Source: Microbacterium sp. STN6 (GTDB taxonomy: Bacteria > Actinomycetota > Actinomycetes > Actinomycetales > Microbacteriaceae). Taken from it: 64,000 nucleotides of DNA. Below, piece after piece: positions 9,811 through 18,432 of the stretch. A model generated the notes under the pieces. The model searched no databases, had not been told where the DNA came from, and worked only from the letters and a program-made list of their open reading frames with translations. The stretch lies in contig NZ_JAPMIT010000003.1 of NCBI RefSeq assembly GCF_026410545.1, forward strand, positions 248,001 through 312,000, given 5' to 3'. Position numbers and translations under genes: made by a program. Position 1 is the first letter of the stretch. Every line of letters begins with the position of its first letter.

Positions 9811-11082
9811 ATGCAGACAACGACGCCGCGCCCGGTCGAGGAGCTCACCCAACACGAGGTGAAGTCCTGGCGCAACGCCATCTTCCTCGTGTTCGTGCTG
9901 AGCGGCCTCGCGCTCGCGACGTGGGTGGCACGCATCCCTGGGGTGCGCGACGACCTGCACCTGAGCACCGCCACCGTCGGCCTGCTCATCCTTGGCATGT
10001 CGATCGGCTCGATCTTCGGCCTCATCGCGGCCCCGCCCACGCTCGCCAGGCTGGGCGCGCGGCGCGGAATGATGTTCGCGATCCTCATCGTGGCGCTCGG
10101 GGTCGTGCTCATCGGCGTCGGTGCCGCGCTGCTGCCCTCGATCCCGCTCGTCTCGATCGGCCTCATTCTGCTCGGCTTCGGCAACGGGGCGTGCGACGTC
10201 ATGATGAACGTCGAGGCGGCAGCGGCCGAGAAAGCCGTGGGCAAGACGATCATGCCGCTCATGCACGCATGCTTCAGCGTGGGCACCGTGGGTGGCGCTG
10301 GCATCGGCGCCGCGGCGGCCGCTATCGGCGTTCCCGTTTCCTGGCACCTCATCGGCACGGCCATCGTGATCGCCGCCGCCGTCATCATCGTGGTGCGCTA
10401 CGTGCCGACGCGCGTGGAGCTGGGCGACGACGAGGGCCAGGAGACGGGGGCGGATGCCGCATCCGCTTCGAAGCCCGGATGGCGCGCGCGTCTGCTCGAC
10501 GCCCTCTCGGTGTGGGCCGATATGAAGCTCATTCTCATCGGCATCGTCATGCTCGGCATGGCGTTCGCGGAGGGCTCGGCGAACGACTGGATCGCGCTCG
10601 CCACGGTCGACGGGCACCACCAGAGCAACGCCACGGGCGCGCTGTACCTCTCGATCTTCGTCGCCGCCATGACGGTGGGCCGCGTGCTCGGCGGGCCGTT
10701 CATCGACCGCTTCGGCCGGGTGATCGTCATTCAGGTGACGGCCGTGCTCGGCGTGGCGGGGCTGCTGATGTTCATTGTGGGGCGCGTCGACTGGCTCGTG
10801 ATCGTTGGCGTGGCGCTGTGGGGAATGGGTGCGTCGCTCGGCTTCCCCGTTGGCATGTCCGCCGCTGCAGACGACCCCAAGCGCGCCGCCGCCCGCGTGA
10901 GCGCCGTGGCGATGATCGGGTACTGCGCGTTCCTGGTCGGCCCGCCGCTCATCGGCTTCCTGGGCCAGACGATCGGGCTGTTGCACGCGCTCTTCCTGAT
11001 CCTGGCGCTCATCGTGGCCGCCGGCATCTGCGCCCCCGCGACCCGGCACAAGGATCGCCCGCGCCGCGGGCCTGCAGCCTGA
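9811..11082 (+). CDS. MFS transporter (YbjJ/FucP-like)
   Basis: 423 residues with twelve predicted membrane helices and a central cytoplasmic loop near residues 205-230. The short MFS loop motif appears as RLGARRG in the first half and DRFGR in the second. The overall pattern (FLVFVLSGLALATWVARIP at the N terminus) resembles YbjJ-like transporters. It is probably controlled by the divergent LacI regulator. ATG 9811 has a GGAG 11 nt upstream; an in-frame GTG at 9799 would add four residues. Substrate unknown. Confidence 0.88.
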   Translation: MQTTTPRPVEELTQHEVKSWRNAIFLVFVLSGLALATWVARIPGVRDDLHLSTATVGLLILGMSIGSIFGLIAAPPTLARLGARRGMMFAILIVALGVVLIGVGAALLPSIPLVSIGLILLGFGNGACDVMMNVEAAAAEKAVGKTIMPLMHACFSVGTVGGAGIGAAAAAIGVPVSWHLIGTAIVIAAAVIIVVRYVPTRVELGDDEGQETGADAASASKPGWRARLLDALSVWADMKLILIGIVMLGMAFAEGSANDWIALATVDGHHQSNATGALYLSIFVAAMTVGRVLGGPFIDRFGRVIVIQVTAVLGVAGLLMFIVGRVDWLVIVGVALWGMGASLGFPVGMSAAADDPKRAAARVSAVAMIGYCAFLVGPPLIGFLGQTIGLLHALFLILALIVAAGICAPATRHKDRPRRGPAA

Positions 11083-11120
11083 CGCCCTCCCCAGGTCAGG
11101 ACCGGAGCGGCGCGCTCCGC

Positions 11121-11260
11121 CGACAGTCGGGTCGTACCACCGAGGGTCGGGTCGCATCGCCCGAGGGTCGGGTCGCATCACCGAGGATCGGGGCGCATCA
11201 CCGAGCGTCGGGGCGCATCACCGAGCGTCGGGGCGCATCACCGAGGGTCGGGTCATATTG
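11121..11260. repeat. 20-bp tandem repeat array
   Basis: About seven consecutive units with period 20, consensus CCGAGSGTCGGGKCGCATCA. The units at 11201-11220 and 11221-11240 are identical and those at 11161, 11181 and 11241 differ by a few bases. There are no spacers, so this is a minisatellite, not a CRISPR array. It follows the MFS gene. Confidence 0.85.
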
Positions 11261-11293
11261 CGAGTGTTCGCCCGTGGTACCCACAACTCGCCC
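11257..11293. repeat. Intergenic element with CGAGT N20 ACTCG
   Basis: CGAGT (11261-11265) and ACTCG (11286-11290) form an inverted pair 20 nt apart, with ACCCACA just before the right arm. The same layout, with the same spacing and ACCCACA, recurs at 12766-12803 on the other side of the DUF559 gene. The rest of 11294-11495 holds nothing I recognise. Confidence 0.4.
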
Positions 11294-11495
11294 AGCATCG
11301 TGCGCGAGGCGAGTGCGTGCACCCACGCGCACTCCGCGGGTCGGGCCGCTTCGTGGGTGAGCTGGCGTGACACCCGCGATTCGGCCCGATGCGTATAACG
11401 CGGGCGGCCCCTCCACAGGATGCGCAACTGTTCTCTACTCCACGGATTTGCCCAAACGGCGATGGCAAGGGCAAGAAGGCGTCCAGTATTTCGTC

Positions 11496-12464
11496 ATGTC
11501 TCAGAAGCACACGCTGCCGGTACCGTTACTCGCGCGGTCGTTCACGACGGCTGAAGCTCGCGAGCTGGGGGTGCCGCCCTCGCGGCTCCGGGCGCACGAT
11601 CTGGCGCATCCTTTCCATGGTGTTCATTCGCTCACAAGTCATGTCGGGCCGACTGCCGCAGAAGGCGTCGACCCACTGCTGGACTCCGTCGCCGGCTACC
11701 AGGCGCGAATGGCGCCTGACGAGTTCTTCAGCCATTCGACCGCGGCTCGGCTTCTTGGCATGCCACTTCCACGTGCTTTTGAAGGCGATCGGATGCTGCA
11801 TGTTGCCGTCGTCGCGCCGGCACACCCGCCGCAATCACGCCACGTTCGCGGGCACCGGCTCTCGACCGCTCGCGTCATTCGGCTGTCGGGAAAACGAGTA
11901 AGCGATCCCGTCTCCACCTGGTGCCAGCTCGCTACACAACTCCCTGTCGACGATCTTGTTGCGGTCGGTGACTTTATCGTGACAGGGCCGGATCCACTCA
12001 AGGGAGCCCCGGCGCTTGCCACCTTGGAGGACCTCAGTAGAACGTCTCTCGCGGCAACCCGAAGGCCCGGAGCTCGACGGCTGCGGCAGGCGTTGCCACT
12101 TGTTCGCATCGGCGCATACTCGCGCAAGGAAACGCAGCTTCGACTCCTGTTCGTAGGGTGCGGACTACCGGAACCAGCATTGAACCATCCGGTGGTCTGC
12201 CGTGATGGCGTTGAGCGCCTTCTCGATCTTGCATACCCGCATCTTCGCCTCGGCTTCGAATACGAAGGAGATTGGCACAGAACCGATCGCCGCAAGTTCC
12301 GCAGCGACATCACTCGACATGAACATTTTGCTGACGTTGACTGGGACCGAATGCGCGTGACCGAGGACGATTTGGCAACGGCCGCTTCGCGCGCAACGCT
12401 CGAGCTACGCATTCGTCATCGGATCGCTAACCGAACCGAGTACGTCGCGCGTACTGCGGCCTGA
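11496..12464 (+). CDS. DUF559-type endonuclease-fold protein (AbiEi/Vsr-like architecture)
   Basis: 322 residues. The N-terminal 180 residues resemble the AbiEi-like region common in actinobacterial proteins of this type (LPVPLLARSFTTAEARELGV, HSTAARLLGMPL). The C-terminal 100 residues match the DUF559/Vsr-like nuclease fold (FEYEGDWHRTD, later RVTEDDL). The function in this family is not established. Base composition is slightly lower in GC than the neighbours. The gene lies between two minisatellite-rich intergenic regions, which may signal past rearrangement. ATG 11496 is chosen from the N-terminal pattern; a CAGTAT box 6 nt upstream could be a weak leaderless promoter. Confidence 0.72.
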   Translation: MSQKHTLPVPLLARSFTTAEARELGVPPSRLRAHDLAHPFHGVHSLTSHVGPTAAEGVDPLLDSVAGYQARMAPDEFFSHSTAARLLGMPLPRAFEGDRMLHVAVVAPAHPPQSRHVRGHRLSTARVIRLSGKRVSDPVSTWCQLATQLPVDDLVAVGDFIVTGPDPLKGAPALATLEDLSRTSLAATRRPGARRLRQALPLVRIGAYSRKETQLRLLFVGCGLPEPALNHPVVCRDGVERLLDLAYPHLRLGFEYEGDWHRTDRRKFRSDITRHEHFADVDWDRMRVTEDDLATAASRATLELRIRHRIANRTEYVARTAA

Positions 12465-12558
12465 CCGAGCTGGCCCATCACTCGTACCTAACCCTGACCG
12501 AGCTGGCCCATCACTTGTGCCTAACCCGAACGAGCTGGCCCATCACTTGTGCCTGACC
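12461..12558. repeat. 33-bp tandem repeat array starting at a stop codon
   Basis: Three units with period 33/32 at 12461, 12494 and 12527, core CCGAGCTGGCCCATCACT. The first unit includes the TGA stop of the upstream DUF559-type gene (12462-12464). Confidence 0.85.
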
Positions 12559-12591
12559 CTGACCGAGCCAAGCCCGTCACATGGTCGCCGT

Positions 12592-12670
12592 GAACGAGCC
12601 GCGCCCGTGACGTGGTCGCCCTGAACGAGCCGCGCCCGTGACGTGGTCGCCCTGAACGAGCCGCTCACGT
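12592..12670. repeat. 31-bp tandem repeat array
   Basis: Two identical 31-bp units (12592-12622 and 12623-12653; start GAACGAGCCGCGCCCGTGAC) plus a partial third. The array follows the 33-bp array after a short junction. Confidence 0.85.
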
Positions 12671-12765
12671 CGCTCGGGGAGAACTGTCAGTGCCATGCAA
12701 AGGCACCCGCAAAGAGGCCCGAGGCGCAATATTGTGGACGCACCGCGAGGCGACAGGTCGGGGGA

Positions 12766-12803
12766 AATAGCGAGTCCGGCGGATGAACACCCACAATTCG
12801 ACC
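12766..12803. repeat. Second copy of the CGAGT N20 ATTCG intergenic element
   Basis: CGAGT (12771-12775) and ATTCG (12796-12800) are separated by 20 nt with ACCCACA before the right arm, the same layout as at 11257-11293. The rest of 12671-12937 shows no gene I can support. Confidence 0.4.
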
Positions 12804-12937
12804 CGAGTCGCGGCGATCGAGCTCGAGGTGAGCGGGCGACGGGCAAAGGGCGGCACGAACGGGCAGCGGGCGGTGCAGTGCAGGGCAGGGCACCGCGAGC
12901 GGGCAGGGCGAGCGCTCATGGCTGCGCAGCGCGCAGG

Positions 12938-12943
12938 TACCCT
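12938..12943 (+). promoter_or_regulatory. -10 box of leaderless nucS promoter
   Basis: TACCCT lies exactly 6 nt before the GTG start of nucS at 12950, the leaderless arrangement. Confidence 0.55.
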
Positions 12944-12949
12944 TGTTGG

Positions 12950-13645
12950 GTGCGTCTCGTCATTGCCCAGTGTTCCGTCGACTACGCCGGTCGGCTCAGC
13001 GCGCACCTGCCGCTCGCCCCGCGGCTGCTCATGGTGAAGGCCGACGGCAGCCTGCTCGTGCACTCAGACGGCGGCTCGTACAAACCACTCAACTGGATGA
13101 GCCCGCCCTGCACCCTCAGCGTGAATGAACCCGATGAAGCCCAGGCGGATGCGGGGGTCACCGAAGTCTGGACCGTCACCCAGAAGAAGACCGACGACAA
13201 GCTGATCGTCTCGATTTATGAGGTGCTGCACGACTCGAGCCACGAGCTCGGCATCGACCCCGGCCTCGTGAAGGACGGCGTCGAAGCGCATCTGCAGAAG
13301 CTCCTCGCCGAGCAGATCGAGCTGCTCGGCGACGGCCACACGCTCGTGCGTCGTGAGTACATGACCGCGATCGGCCCCGTCGACATTCTCGCCCGCGACG
13401 CGAACGGCGGCTCCATCGCGGTCGAGCTCAAGCGCCGCGGCGACATCGATGGCGTCGAGCAGCTCACCCGCTACCTCGAGCTGATGAACCGCGACCCGCA
13501 CCTCGCACCCGTGACGGGCGTGTTCGCCGCGCAGGAGATCAAGCCGCAGGCGCGTACCCTGGCCGAGGATCGCGGCATCCGCTGCCTGGTGCTCGACTAC
13601 GACGCCATGCGTGGCCTCGACGACGGCCTCGCCCGCCTGTTCTGA
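12950..13645 (+). CDS. nucS: Mismatch-specific endonuclease NucS/EndoMS
   Basis: 231 residues. NucS is the non-canonical mismatch repair nuclease of actinobacteria and archaea, acting with the sliding clamp where MutS/MutL are absent. The N terminus ([20 protein letters not shown]) matches the dimerising DNA-binding domain. The nuclease core is intact: Asp145 in GPVDILARD, Glu159 and Lys161 in VELKRRG, and QLTRYLELM at 171-179. The GTG at 12950 gives the exact family N terminus and fits a leaderless transcript. Confidence 0.96.
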   Translation: MRLVIAQCSVDYAGRLSAHLPLAPRLLMVKADGSLLVHSDGGSYKPLNWMSPPCTLSVNEPDEAQADAGVTEVWTVTQKKTDDKLIVSIYEVLHDSSHELGIDPGLVKDGVEAHLQKLLAEQIELLGDGHTLVRREYMTAIGPVDILARDANGGSIAVELKRRGDIDGVEQLTRYLELMNRDPHLAPVTGVFAAQEIKPQARTLAEDRGIRCLVLDYDAMRGLDDGLARLF

Positions 13646-13723
13646 GCCGCGCCAGGAAGACCGGCACAAGCGACCGGCACAAGCGACAGGCGACAGGCAC
13701 CGAAGCCAGGCACAGGAGACACC

Positions 13724-14137
13724 GTGAAGGCAACCCCGCGATTCCCCGCAAGCTACGTGAACACCGGCGTCGAGCGCGCTCTCGCCGCCCTGGCCGCCGC
13801 TCCGAGCGAGCAGACGCTGAGCGCCCTGCTGGATGCCGCCACGAAGGGCGGCCTCGTACTCGACATCACGGGCTCCAGCGCCGAGACCGGCACCCACGTT
13901 CGCACCGTCGCCTCGACCGACGGCAAGCAGGTGCTGCCCCTCTTCACCTCGATGAAGGAGCTGCAGCGGGCCGTCGCCGAGACCGCCGAGGAGGGCATGC
14001 AGGTGCAAGCCACCATCGTCCCCTCACGGCAGGCGCTCGAGCTGATCCGCACCGACGACGACTTCGTCGCGGTGCAGTTCAACCCCGGGCCGGACGCCCT
14101 GGTCGTCGCGCGCGCCCACGTGGAGGCCGCGCTGTAG
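13724..14137 (+). CDS. SseB family protein
   Basis: 137 residues, about the size of the SseB N-terminal domain. The family contains short actinobacterial proteins of unknown function. It has the expected features: VERALAALAAAPSEQTLSAL, then KQVLPLFTSMKELQRAV, then a C-terminal FNPGPDALVV. No membrane segment or catalytic motif is visible. The GTG start has GGAG at normal spacing. It lies 78 nt after nucS on the same strand and may be cotranscribed. Confidence 0.78.
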   Translation: MKATPRFPASYVNTGVERALAALAAAPSEQTLSALLDAATKGGLVLDITGSSAETGTHVRTVASTDGKQVLPLFTSMKELQRAVAETAEEGMQVQATIVPSRQALELIRTDDDFVAVQFNPGPDALVVARAHVEAAL

Positions 14138-14157
14138 GCGGGCCGCGCATCCGCTTT

Positions 14158-15444
14158 TCAGGTGAAGTAGCGCAGCCAGACGTAGACCCACGCGATGGCC
14201 ATGCTCAGTATGGTGACGACGATTCCGTACTTGGTGAACTGCCAGAAGCTGATCGGATGCCCGGACTTGCCCGCGATGCCGATGGCGACCACGTTCGCGC
14301 TCGCTGCCACGGCGGTGCCGTTGCCGCCGAAGTCCGCGCCGAGGGCGAACGACCACCAGAGTGCCTCGCCCTGCTGAGCGTTCGGCACCTGTTCCACGAG
14401 ACCCTCGACGATGGGCGCCATGGTGGCGACGTACGGGATGTTGTCGAAGAAGGCGCCGAGCACCCCCGAGCCGAACAGCAGAGCGGTCGCCGCGCCGAAC
14501 ACGTTGTCGCCGAATGCGGTGATGGTCCAGTCGCCGAGGGTGGCGATGACGCCCGTGTGGACGAGCCCGCCGACGACCACGAAGAGGCCCATGAAGAAGA
14601 CGAGGGTGGTCCACTCGACCTCGCGCATGGTGACGCTCACCTCGGTGCGGGCGACCAGCAGCATGAGGCCAGCGCCCACGAGAGCGACGACCGCCGGTTC
14701 GACGTTCAGCACCGAGTGCAGGCCGAAGCCGACGATCACGCCGCCGAGAACGATCATGCAGCGCACGAGCAGGCGCGGGTTGGTGATGGCCTCGCGCTCG
14801 TTCAGCTTCATGACCTCGGCGACGTGTTGCGGGTGGTATTGGAACGACTTACGAAACAGCACGCGGGTGAGCAGTACGAACACGACGAAGGTGATCGCGA
14901 CGATCGGCGTCATGTGGATGATGAAGTCGTTGAACGTGAGGCCGGCGCGGCTGCCGATGATGATGTTCGGCGGGTCGCCCACGAGGGTCGCGGCGCCACC
15001 GATGTTGGCCGCGAGAACCTCGGCGATCAGATAGGGCTGTGGCGGGATGCGCAGCTTGCTGCACACCACGATGGTGATGGGCGCCACCAGCATGATGCCG
15101 GTGACGTTGTCGAGAAACGGCGAGGCCAGGGCCGTGATGATCATGAGCATCACCATGAGCCGGTACGGCTTGCCGCGCGAGATCTTCGCCGCCCAGATGC
15201 CGAGGTAGTCGAAGGCGCCCGTCTGCTTGATGACACCGACGATGACCATCATTCCGAACAGCAGGAAGATGACGTCCCAGTCGATGCCGGTGTGCTGCGA
15301 ATAGAAGACCCCGGAGCCGGGGATCAGGCCGAGTACGGCCATGCCGGCCGCGGCGATGAGCACGACCTTGACCTTGTCGGCCTTCTCGGTGGCGATGAAG
15401 AAGAATGCGACGAGGAAGATGGCGAGGGCGATGACGCCGTTCAC
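14158..15444 (-). CDS. ArsB/NhaD superfamily ion transporter
   Basis: 428 residues with about eleven membrane helices. Hallmarks of the NhaD/ArsB/P-protein group are present: SPFLDNVTGIMLVAPITI, GGAATLVGDPPNIIIGSRAG, and in the second half FFDNIPYVATMAPI and GADFGGNGT. Such proteins exchange Na+/H+ or export oxyanions. The upstream gene ends 3 nt before this start and encodes a KhtT-like small subunit, which favours a regulated cation:proton antiporter; that functional reading is inferred. No arsenic genes are nearby. Confidence 0.9.
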   Translation of the reverse strand: MNGVIALAIFLVAFFFIATEKADKVKVVLIAAAGMAVLGLIPGSGVFYSQHTGIDWDVIFLLFGMMVIVGVIKQTGAFDYLGIWAAKISRGKPYRLMVMLMIITALASPFLDNVTGIMLVAPITIVVCSKLRIPPQPYLIAEVLAANIGGAATLVGDPPNIIIGSRAGLTFNDFIIHMTPIVAITFVVFVLLTRVLFRKSFQYHPQHVAEVMKLNEREAITNPRLLVRCMIVLGGVIVGFGLHSVLNVEPAVVALVGAGLMLLVARTEVSVTMREVEWTTLVFFMGLFVVVGGLVHTGVIATLGDWTITAFGDNVFGAATALLFGSGVLGAFFDNIPYVATMAPIVEGLVEQVPNAQQGEALWWSFALGADFGGNGTAVAASANVVAIGIAGKSGHPISFWQFTKYGIVVTILSMAIAWVYVWLRYFT

Positions 15445-15447
15445 GAT

Positions 15448-15750
15448 CTAGGTGCCCTCGGCGATCTCGGCGAGGCGGCGCTCCAGCTCGGCCATGCGGT
15501 CGGGCAGCGGAGCGGTGTGCAGGAGGTTGGCGAGCTGGTCGGCCTCGTCGCTCTCGAGGGTGATGGTCACGGCGGGCTTGTTCGAGCCGCCCCTCTCACC
15601 CGGCGGCGCACCTTCGGGGGCGTCCGGCTCGTAGACGAACAGCCGGCGGCGGCCCGAGTACTCCACGAGCACCCTGAAGTGCTGCCCCTCGCGGCTGATG
15701 CAGTGGAAGATCGTTCCCGCTCCTGGGGCGGTCGTTCGCGTCACGTTCAT
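15448..15750 (-). CDS. KhtT N-terminal-like small regulatory subunit
   Basis: 100 residues. The start (MNVTRTTAPGAGTIFHCIS, then GQHFRVLVEYSGRRRLFVY) matches the N-terminal domain of KhtT-like regulatory subunits of cation:proton antiporters. The TrkA-C/RCK_C domain that normally follows is absent. The C-terminal 20 residues (RMAELERRLAEIAEG) are a short coiled coil. It is translated just before the ArsB/NhaD-type transporter, so it is probably its partner. The ATG at 15750 has AGAGGA about 8 nt upstream; a longer frame starting at 15849 has no such site. Confidence 0.65.
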   Translation of the reverse strand: MNVTRTTAPGAGTIFHCISREGQHFRVLVEYSGRRRLFVYEPDAPEGAPPGERGGSNKPAVTITLESDEADQLANLLHTAPLPDRMAELERRLAEIAEGT

Positions 15751-15949
15751 GTGGCGTTCCTCTGTTCTGGCTCGTGATTCCAGCTTCGCGCGGAAGGCAG
15801 CTATGGCACCATCGGCTGCAGCACCCATCCTCAGCGCGGCGTCACCCACTCACTCCTCACCGGTGTGGGTGGTGACCCCGATGGACTTTGCCCCGCCGGC
15901 CCGTGATGCTGGTGTCATGGGCATGGAATGGGTTCGTCGAGGCAGCCCC

Positions 15950-16909
15950 GTGAACTCGCTCTTCTGGCGCCTCTTCCTGATCAACGGCTTGCTGTTCGTC
16001 GTGGGCACGCTCGTGCTCGCCGTCTCACCGGCCACCATCTCGTCGCCGCCACTGCTGACGGAGATCCCGATTCTCGTCGTGGGCCTCGCGCTCATCCTGA
16101 CCGCGAACGCCATGCTTGTGCGGGCCAGCCTCTCGCGGCTCGACGCCCTCGCCTCGGTCATGCGGCGCATCGACGTTCTGTGGACCGGTGACCGCGTGGC
16201 CACAGACGGCAACCACAGCGTGGCCGAGCTCATTCAGGCCTTCAACGGCATGCTCGATCGTCTCGAGAGCGAACAGACGACCAACAGTGCTCGGGCCCTT
16301 GCAGCCCAGGAGGCGGAACGGCAGCGCATCGCCCGCGAGCTGCACGACGAGATCGGCCAGAGCCTCACGGTGGCGCTGCTCGGCCTGAAGCGGGTGGTCG
16401 ACCGCGCTCCCGATGACCTGCGCGAAGACGCACTGATCGCGCAGGACGCGGTGCGAACGAGCATCGACGACGTGCGCCAGGTGGCCCACCGGCTTCGCCC
16501 CGGCGTGCTCACCGACCTCGGGCTGCAGAGCGCTCTCGCCTCGCTGAGCACCGAGTTCTCCCAGTCGAGCGGGGTTGCGGTCACCCGCGACATCGACGCG
16601 GACCTGCCCGAGCTCACGAGCGACGTCGAGCTCGTGCTGTATCGCGTGGCGCAGGAATGCCTCACGAACGTGGCGCGCCACGCGCACGCCGCGACCGTCG
16701 AGCTGACGCTGGCGCGAACGCCGACCGGCCTGCGACTGCATGTTGTCGACGACGGCGTGGGCGGCAGCATCCGTGAAGGGGCAGGCATTCGAGGGATGCG
16801 CGAGCGCGCCTCGCTCGTCGGTGCTCGCCTGCGCATCGCGCCCTCGGCCTCCGGCGGGACCGACGTGTGCCTGCTGGTGCCGGTGCAGGCGGGACGGAGC
16901 GACACCTGA
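15950..16909 (+). CDS. Sensor histidine kinase (NarL/LuxR-type two-component system)
   Basis: 319 residues. Two N-terminal membrane helices (FLINGLLFVVGTLVLAV and ILVVGLALILTANAML) are followed by a HAMP-like linker, a HisKA_3 dimerisation helix with phospho-acceptor His in RIARELHDEIGQSL, and a HATPase domain (CLTNVARHAHA, VVDDGVGG, GIRGMRERA). The GTG at 15950 with GAGG 7 nt upstream puts the first helix at the usual distance; ATGs at 15917 and 15923 have no ribosome site. The gene ends in an ATGA overlap with its response regulator. The signal is unknown. Confidence 0.92.
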   Translation: MNSLFWRLFLINGLLFVVGTLVLAVSPATISSPPLLTEIPILVVGLALILTANAMLVRASLSRLDALASVMRRIDVLWTGDRVATDGNHSVAELIQAFNGMLDRLESEQTTNSARALAAQEAERQRIARELHDEIGQSLTVALLGLKRVVDRAPDDLREDALIAQDAVRTSIDDVRQVAHRLRPGVLTDLGLQSALASLSTEFSQSSGVAVTRDIDADLPELTSDVELVLYRVAQECLTNVARHAHAATVELTLARTPTGLRLHVVDDGVGGSIREGAGIRGMRERASLVGARLRIAPSASGGTDVCLLVPVQAGRSDT

Positions 16910-17562
16910 TGACCGAGACGCGCACGCGCATTCTGCTCGCAGACGACCACGCCCTGGTGCGCCGCGGCCTGCGACTCATTCTCGACGCGGAGCCCGACCT
17001 GGTGGTGGTCTCGGAGGCCTCGGACGGCGCCGAGGCGGTGACGGCGGCCGCGGCGGGTGTCGACCTCGCCATTCTCGACATCGCCATGCCGCGCATGACC
17101 GGCATTCAGGCGGCGCGCGAGATCTCGCGCGAGTCCACCGGCGTGCGCATCCTGATGCTGTCGATGTATGACAACGAGCAGTACTTCTTCGAGTCGCTGC
17201 GGTCGGGCGCGTGCGGCTACGTGCTGAAGTCGGTGGCCGACCGCGACCTCATCGAGGCGTGCCGGGCGGCGATGCGGGGCGAGTCGTTCCTCTACCCGGG
17301 GGCGGTCACGGCGCTGATCCGCGACTACCTGGAACGCGACCGGCAGGGCGACGGCATGCCGAGCAGCATCCTGACACCGCGTGAGGAACAGATCACGAAG
17401 CTCATCGCCGAAGGCGGTTCGGCAAAGGAGATCGCCCAGACGCTGTCGATCAGTGTGAAGACGGTCGACCGCCATCGGGCCAATATTCTGCAGAAGCTCG
17501 GGATGCGCGACCGCCTCGAGCTCACACGGTTCGCCATTCGCACGGGGCTCGTCGAGCCGTGA
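16909..17562 (+). CDS. LuxR-type response regulator
   Basis: 217 residues. The receiver domain begins ILLADDHALVRRG, has the phospho-acceptor Asp in LAILDIAMPRMTG, and the conserved Lys in GYVLKSVAD. A C-terminal LuxR HTH (LTPREEQITKLIAEGGSAKE, then SVKTVDRHRANI) binds DNA. The start overlaps the stop of the kinase gene (ATGA). This is the cognate partner of the upstream kinase. Confidence 0.94.
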   Translation: MTETRTRILLADDHALVRRGLRLILDAEPDLVVVSEASDGAEAVTAAAAGVDLAILDIAMPRMTGIQAAREISRESTGVRILMLSMYDNEQYFFESLRSGACGYVLKSVADRDLIEACRAAMRGESFLYPGAVTALIRDYLERDRQGDGMPSSILTPREEQITKLIAEGGSAKEIAQTLSISVKTVDRHRANILQKLGMRDRLELTRFAIRTGLVEP

Positions 17563-17685
17563 CCCGAACCGGCACCGGACTCTCGGGCCGGATCCCTGAG
17601 GCCTCTCCTGGGGCCACTCCCGAGGCCACTCCCCGATGTCGCTGAACAGACGGTTCACGGCGAGGTTCCCTAAGATGGCTTGGTT

Positions 17686-18387
17686 ATGACTTCCCCCACA
17701 CTCTCCCCGACGCCGACCGATGCGCTCACCCGCACCTGGACGTGCGTCCTTTTCGACCTCGACGGCACGCTCACCGACTCGGCGCCCGGCATCACCGCCT
17801 CACTCGCCGAGACGTTCCGCCGCCTCGGACGCGCGGTGCCAAGCGACGATGAGCTGCTTGGCTACGTCGGCCCACCACTGCTCGAGTCGTTCCGGGTGTT
17901 CGCGGGCATGAACCCCGAGCAGGTTCTCGAGGCTGCCGAGCTCTACCGCACGGTGTCGAGCGAGTCTGGCAGCGACCTCAACAACAACGCGGTGTTCCCC
18001 GGCATGAAGGGCCTGCTGGTGCGCCTGCAGGCGGCCGGCGTGCCGCTCGCGATCGCCACGAGCAAGCCGGAGTGGCGCGCCCGCGAGATTCTCGAGCACT
18101 TCGGGCTCGCCGAATACTTCACCGTCATTACCGGCGCGAGCGTCGACGAGGTGCGCAGCGCCAAGGCCGACGTGGTGGCCGAGGCGATCCGCCGGCTGGC
18201 CGAGCAGGGCATCGATCTGGAGCAGGCCGTCATGGTCGGCGACCGCGCGCACGACGTGCTCGGCGCAGGCGAGCATGGCATCCCGACCATCCTCGTCGAG
18301 TGGGGCTACGGCTCGCCCGCCGAGGCCGCGGGTGCCATCGCGATCGTGCACTCGGTCGACCAGCTCAGCACGCTGCTGCTCGGGTAG
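17686..18387 (+). CDS. HAD family phosphatase (phosphoglycolate phosphatase-like)
   Basis: 233 residues. Motif I FDLDGTLTDS lies near residue 22, motif II Thr in IATSKPEW, and motif III/IV in VMVGDRAHDVLGA. A helical cap between motifs I and II places it in HAD subfamily IA near Gph/PGP-type phosphatases. Such enzymes clear 2-phosphoglycolate or nucleotide monophosphates; the actual substrate is not determined by sequence. ATG 17686 lies 9 nt after a TAAGAT box; a TTG at 17680 is also in frame. Confidence 0.88.
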   Translation: MTSPTLSPTPTDALTRTWTCVLFDLDGTLTDSAPGITASLAETFRRLGRAVPSDDELLGYVGPPLLESFRVFAGMNPEQVLEAAELYRTVSSESGSDLNNNAVFPGMKGLLVRLQAAGVPLAIATSKPEWRAREILEHFGLAEYFTVITGASVDEVRSAKADVVAEAIRRLAEQGIDLEQAVMVGDRAHDVLGAGEHGIPTILVEWGYGSPAEAAGAIAIVHSVDQLSTLLLG

Positions 18388-18432
18388 CGCCCGCAGTTTC
18401 GAGAACCGAAGCCGCGGGCACTGCGCTGCCCT

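Noticed and set aside
11121-12670. Possible CRISPR array
   Set aside because: Units are directly contiguous with no spacers, and no cas genes are present; these are tandem minisatellites.
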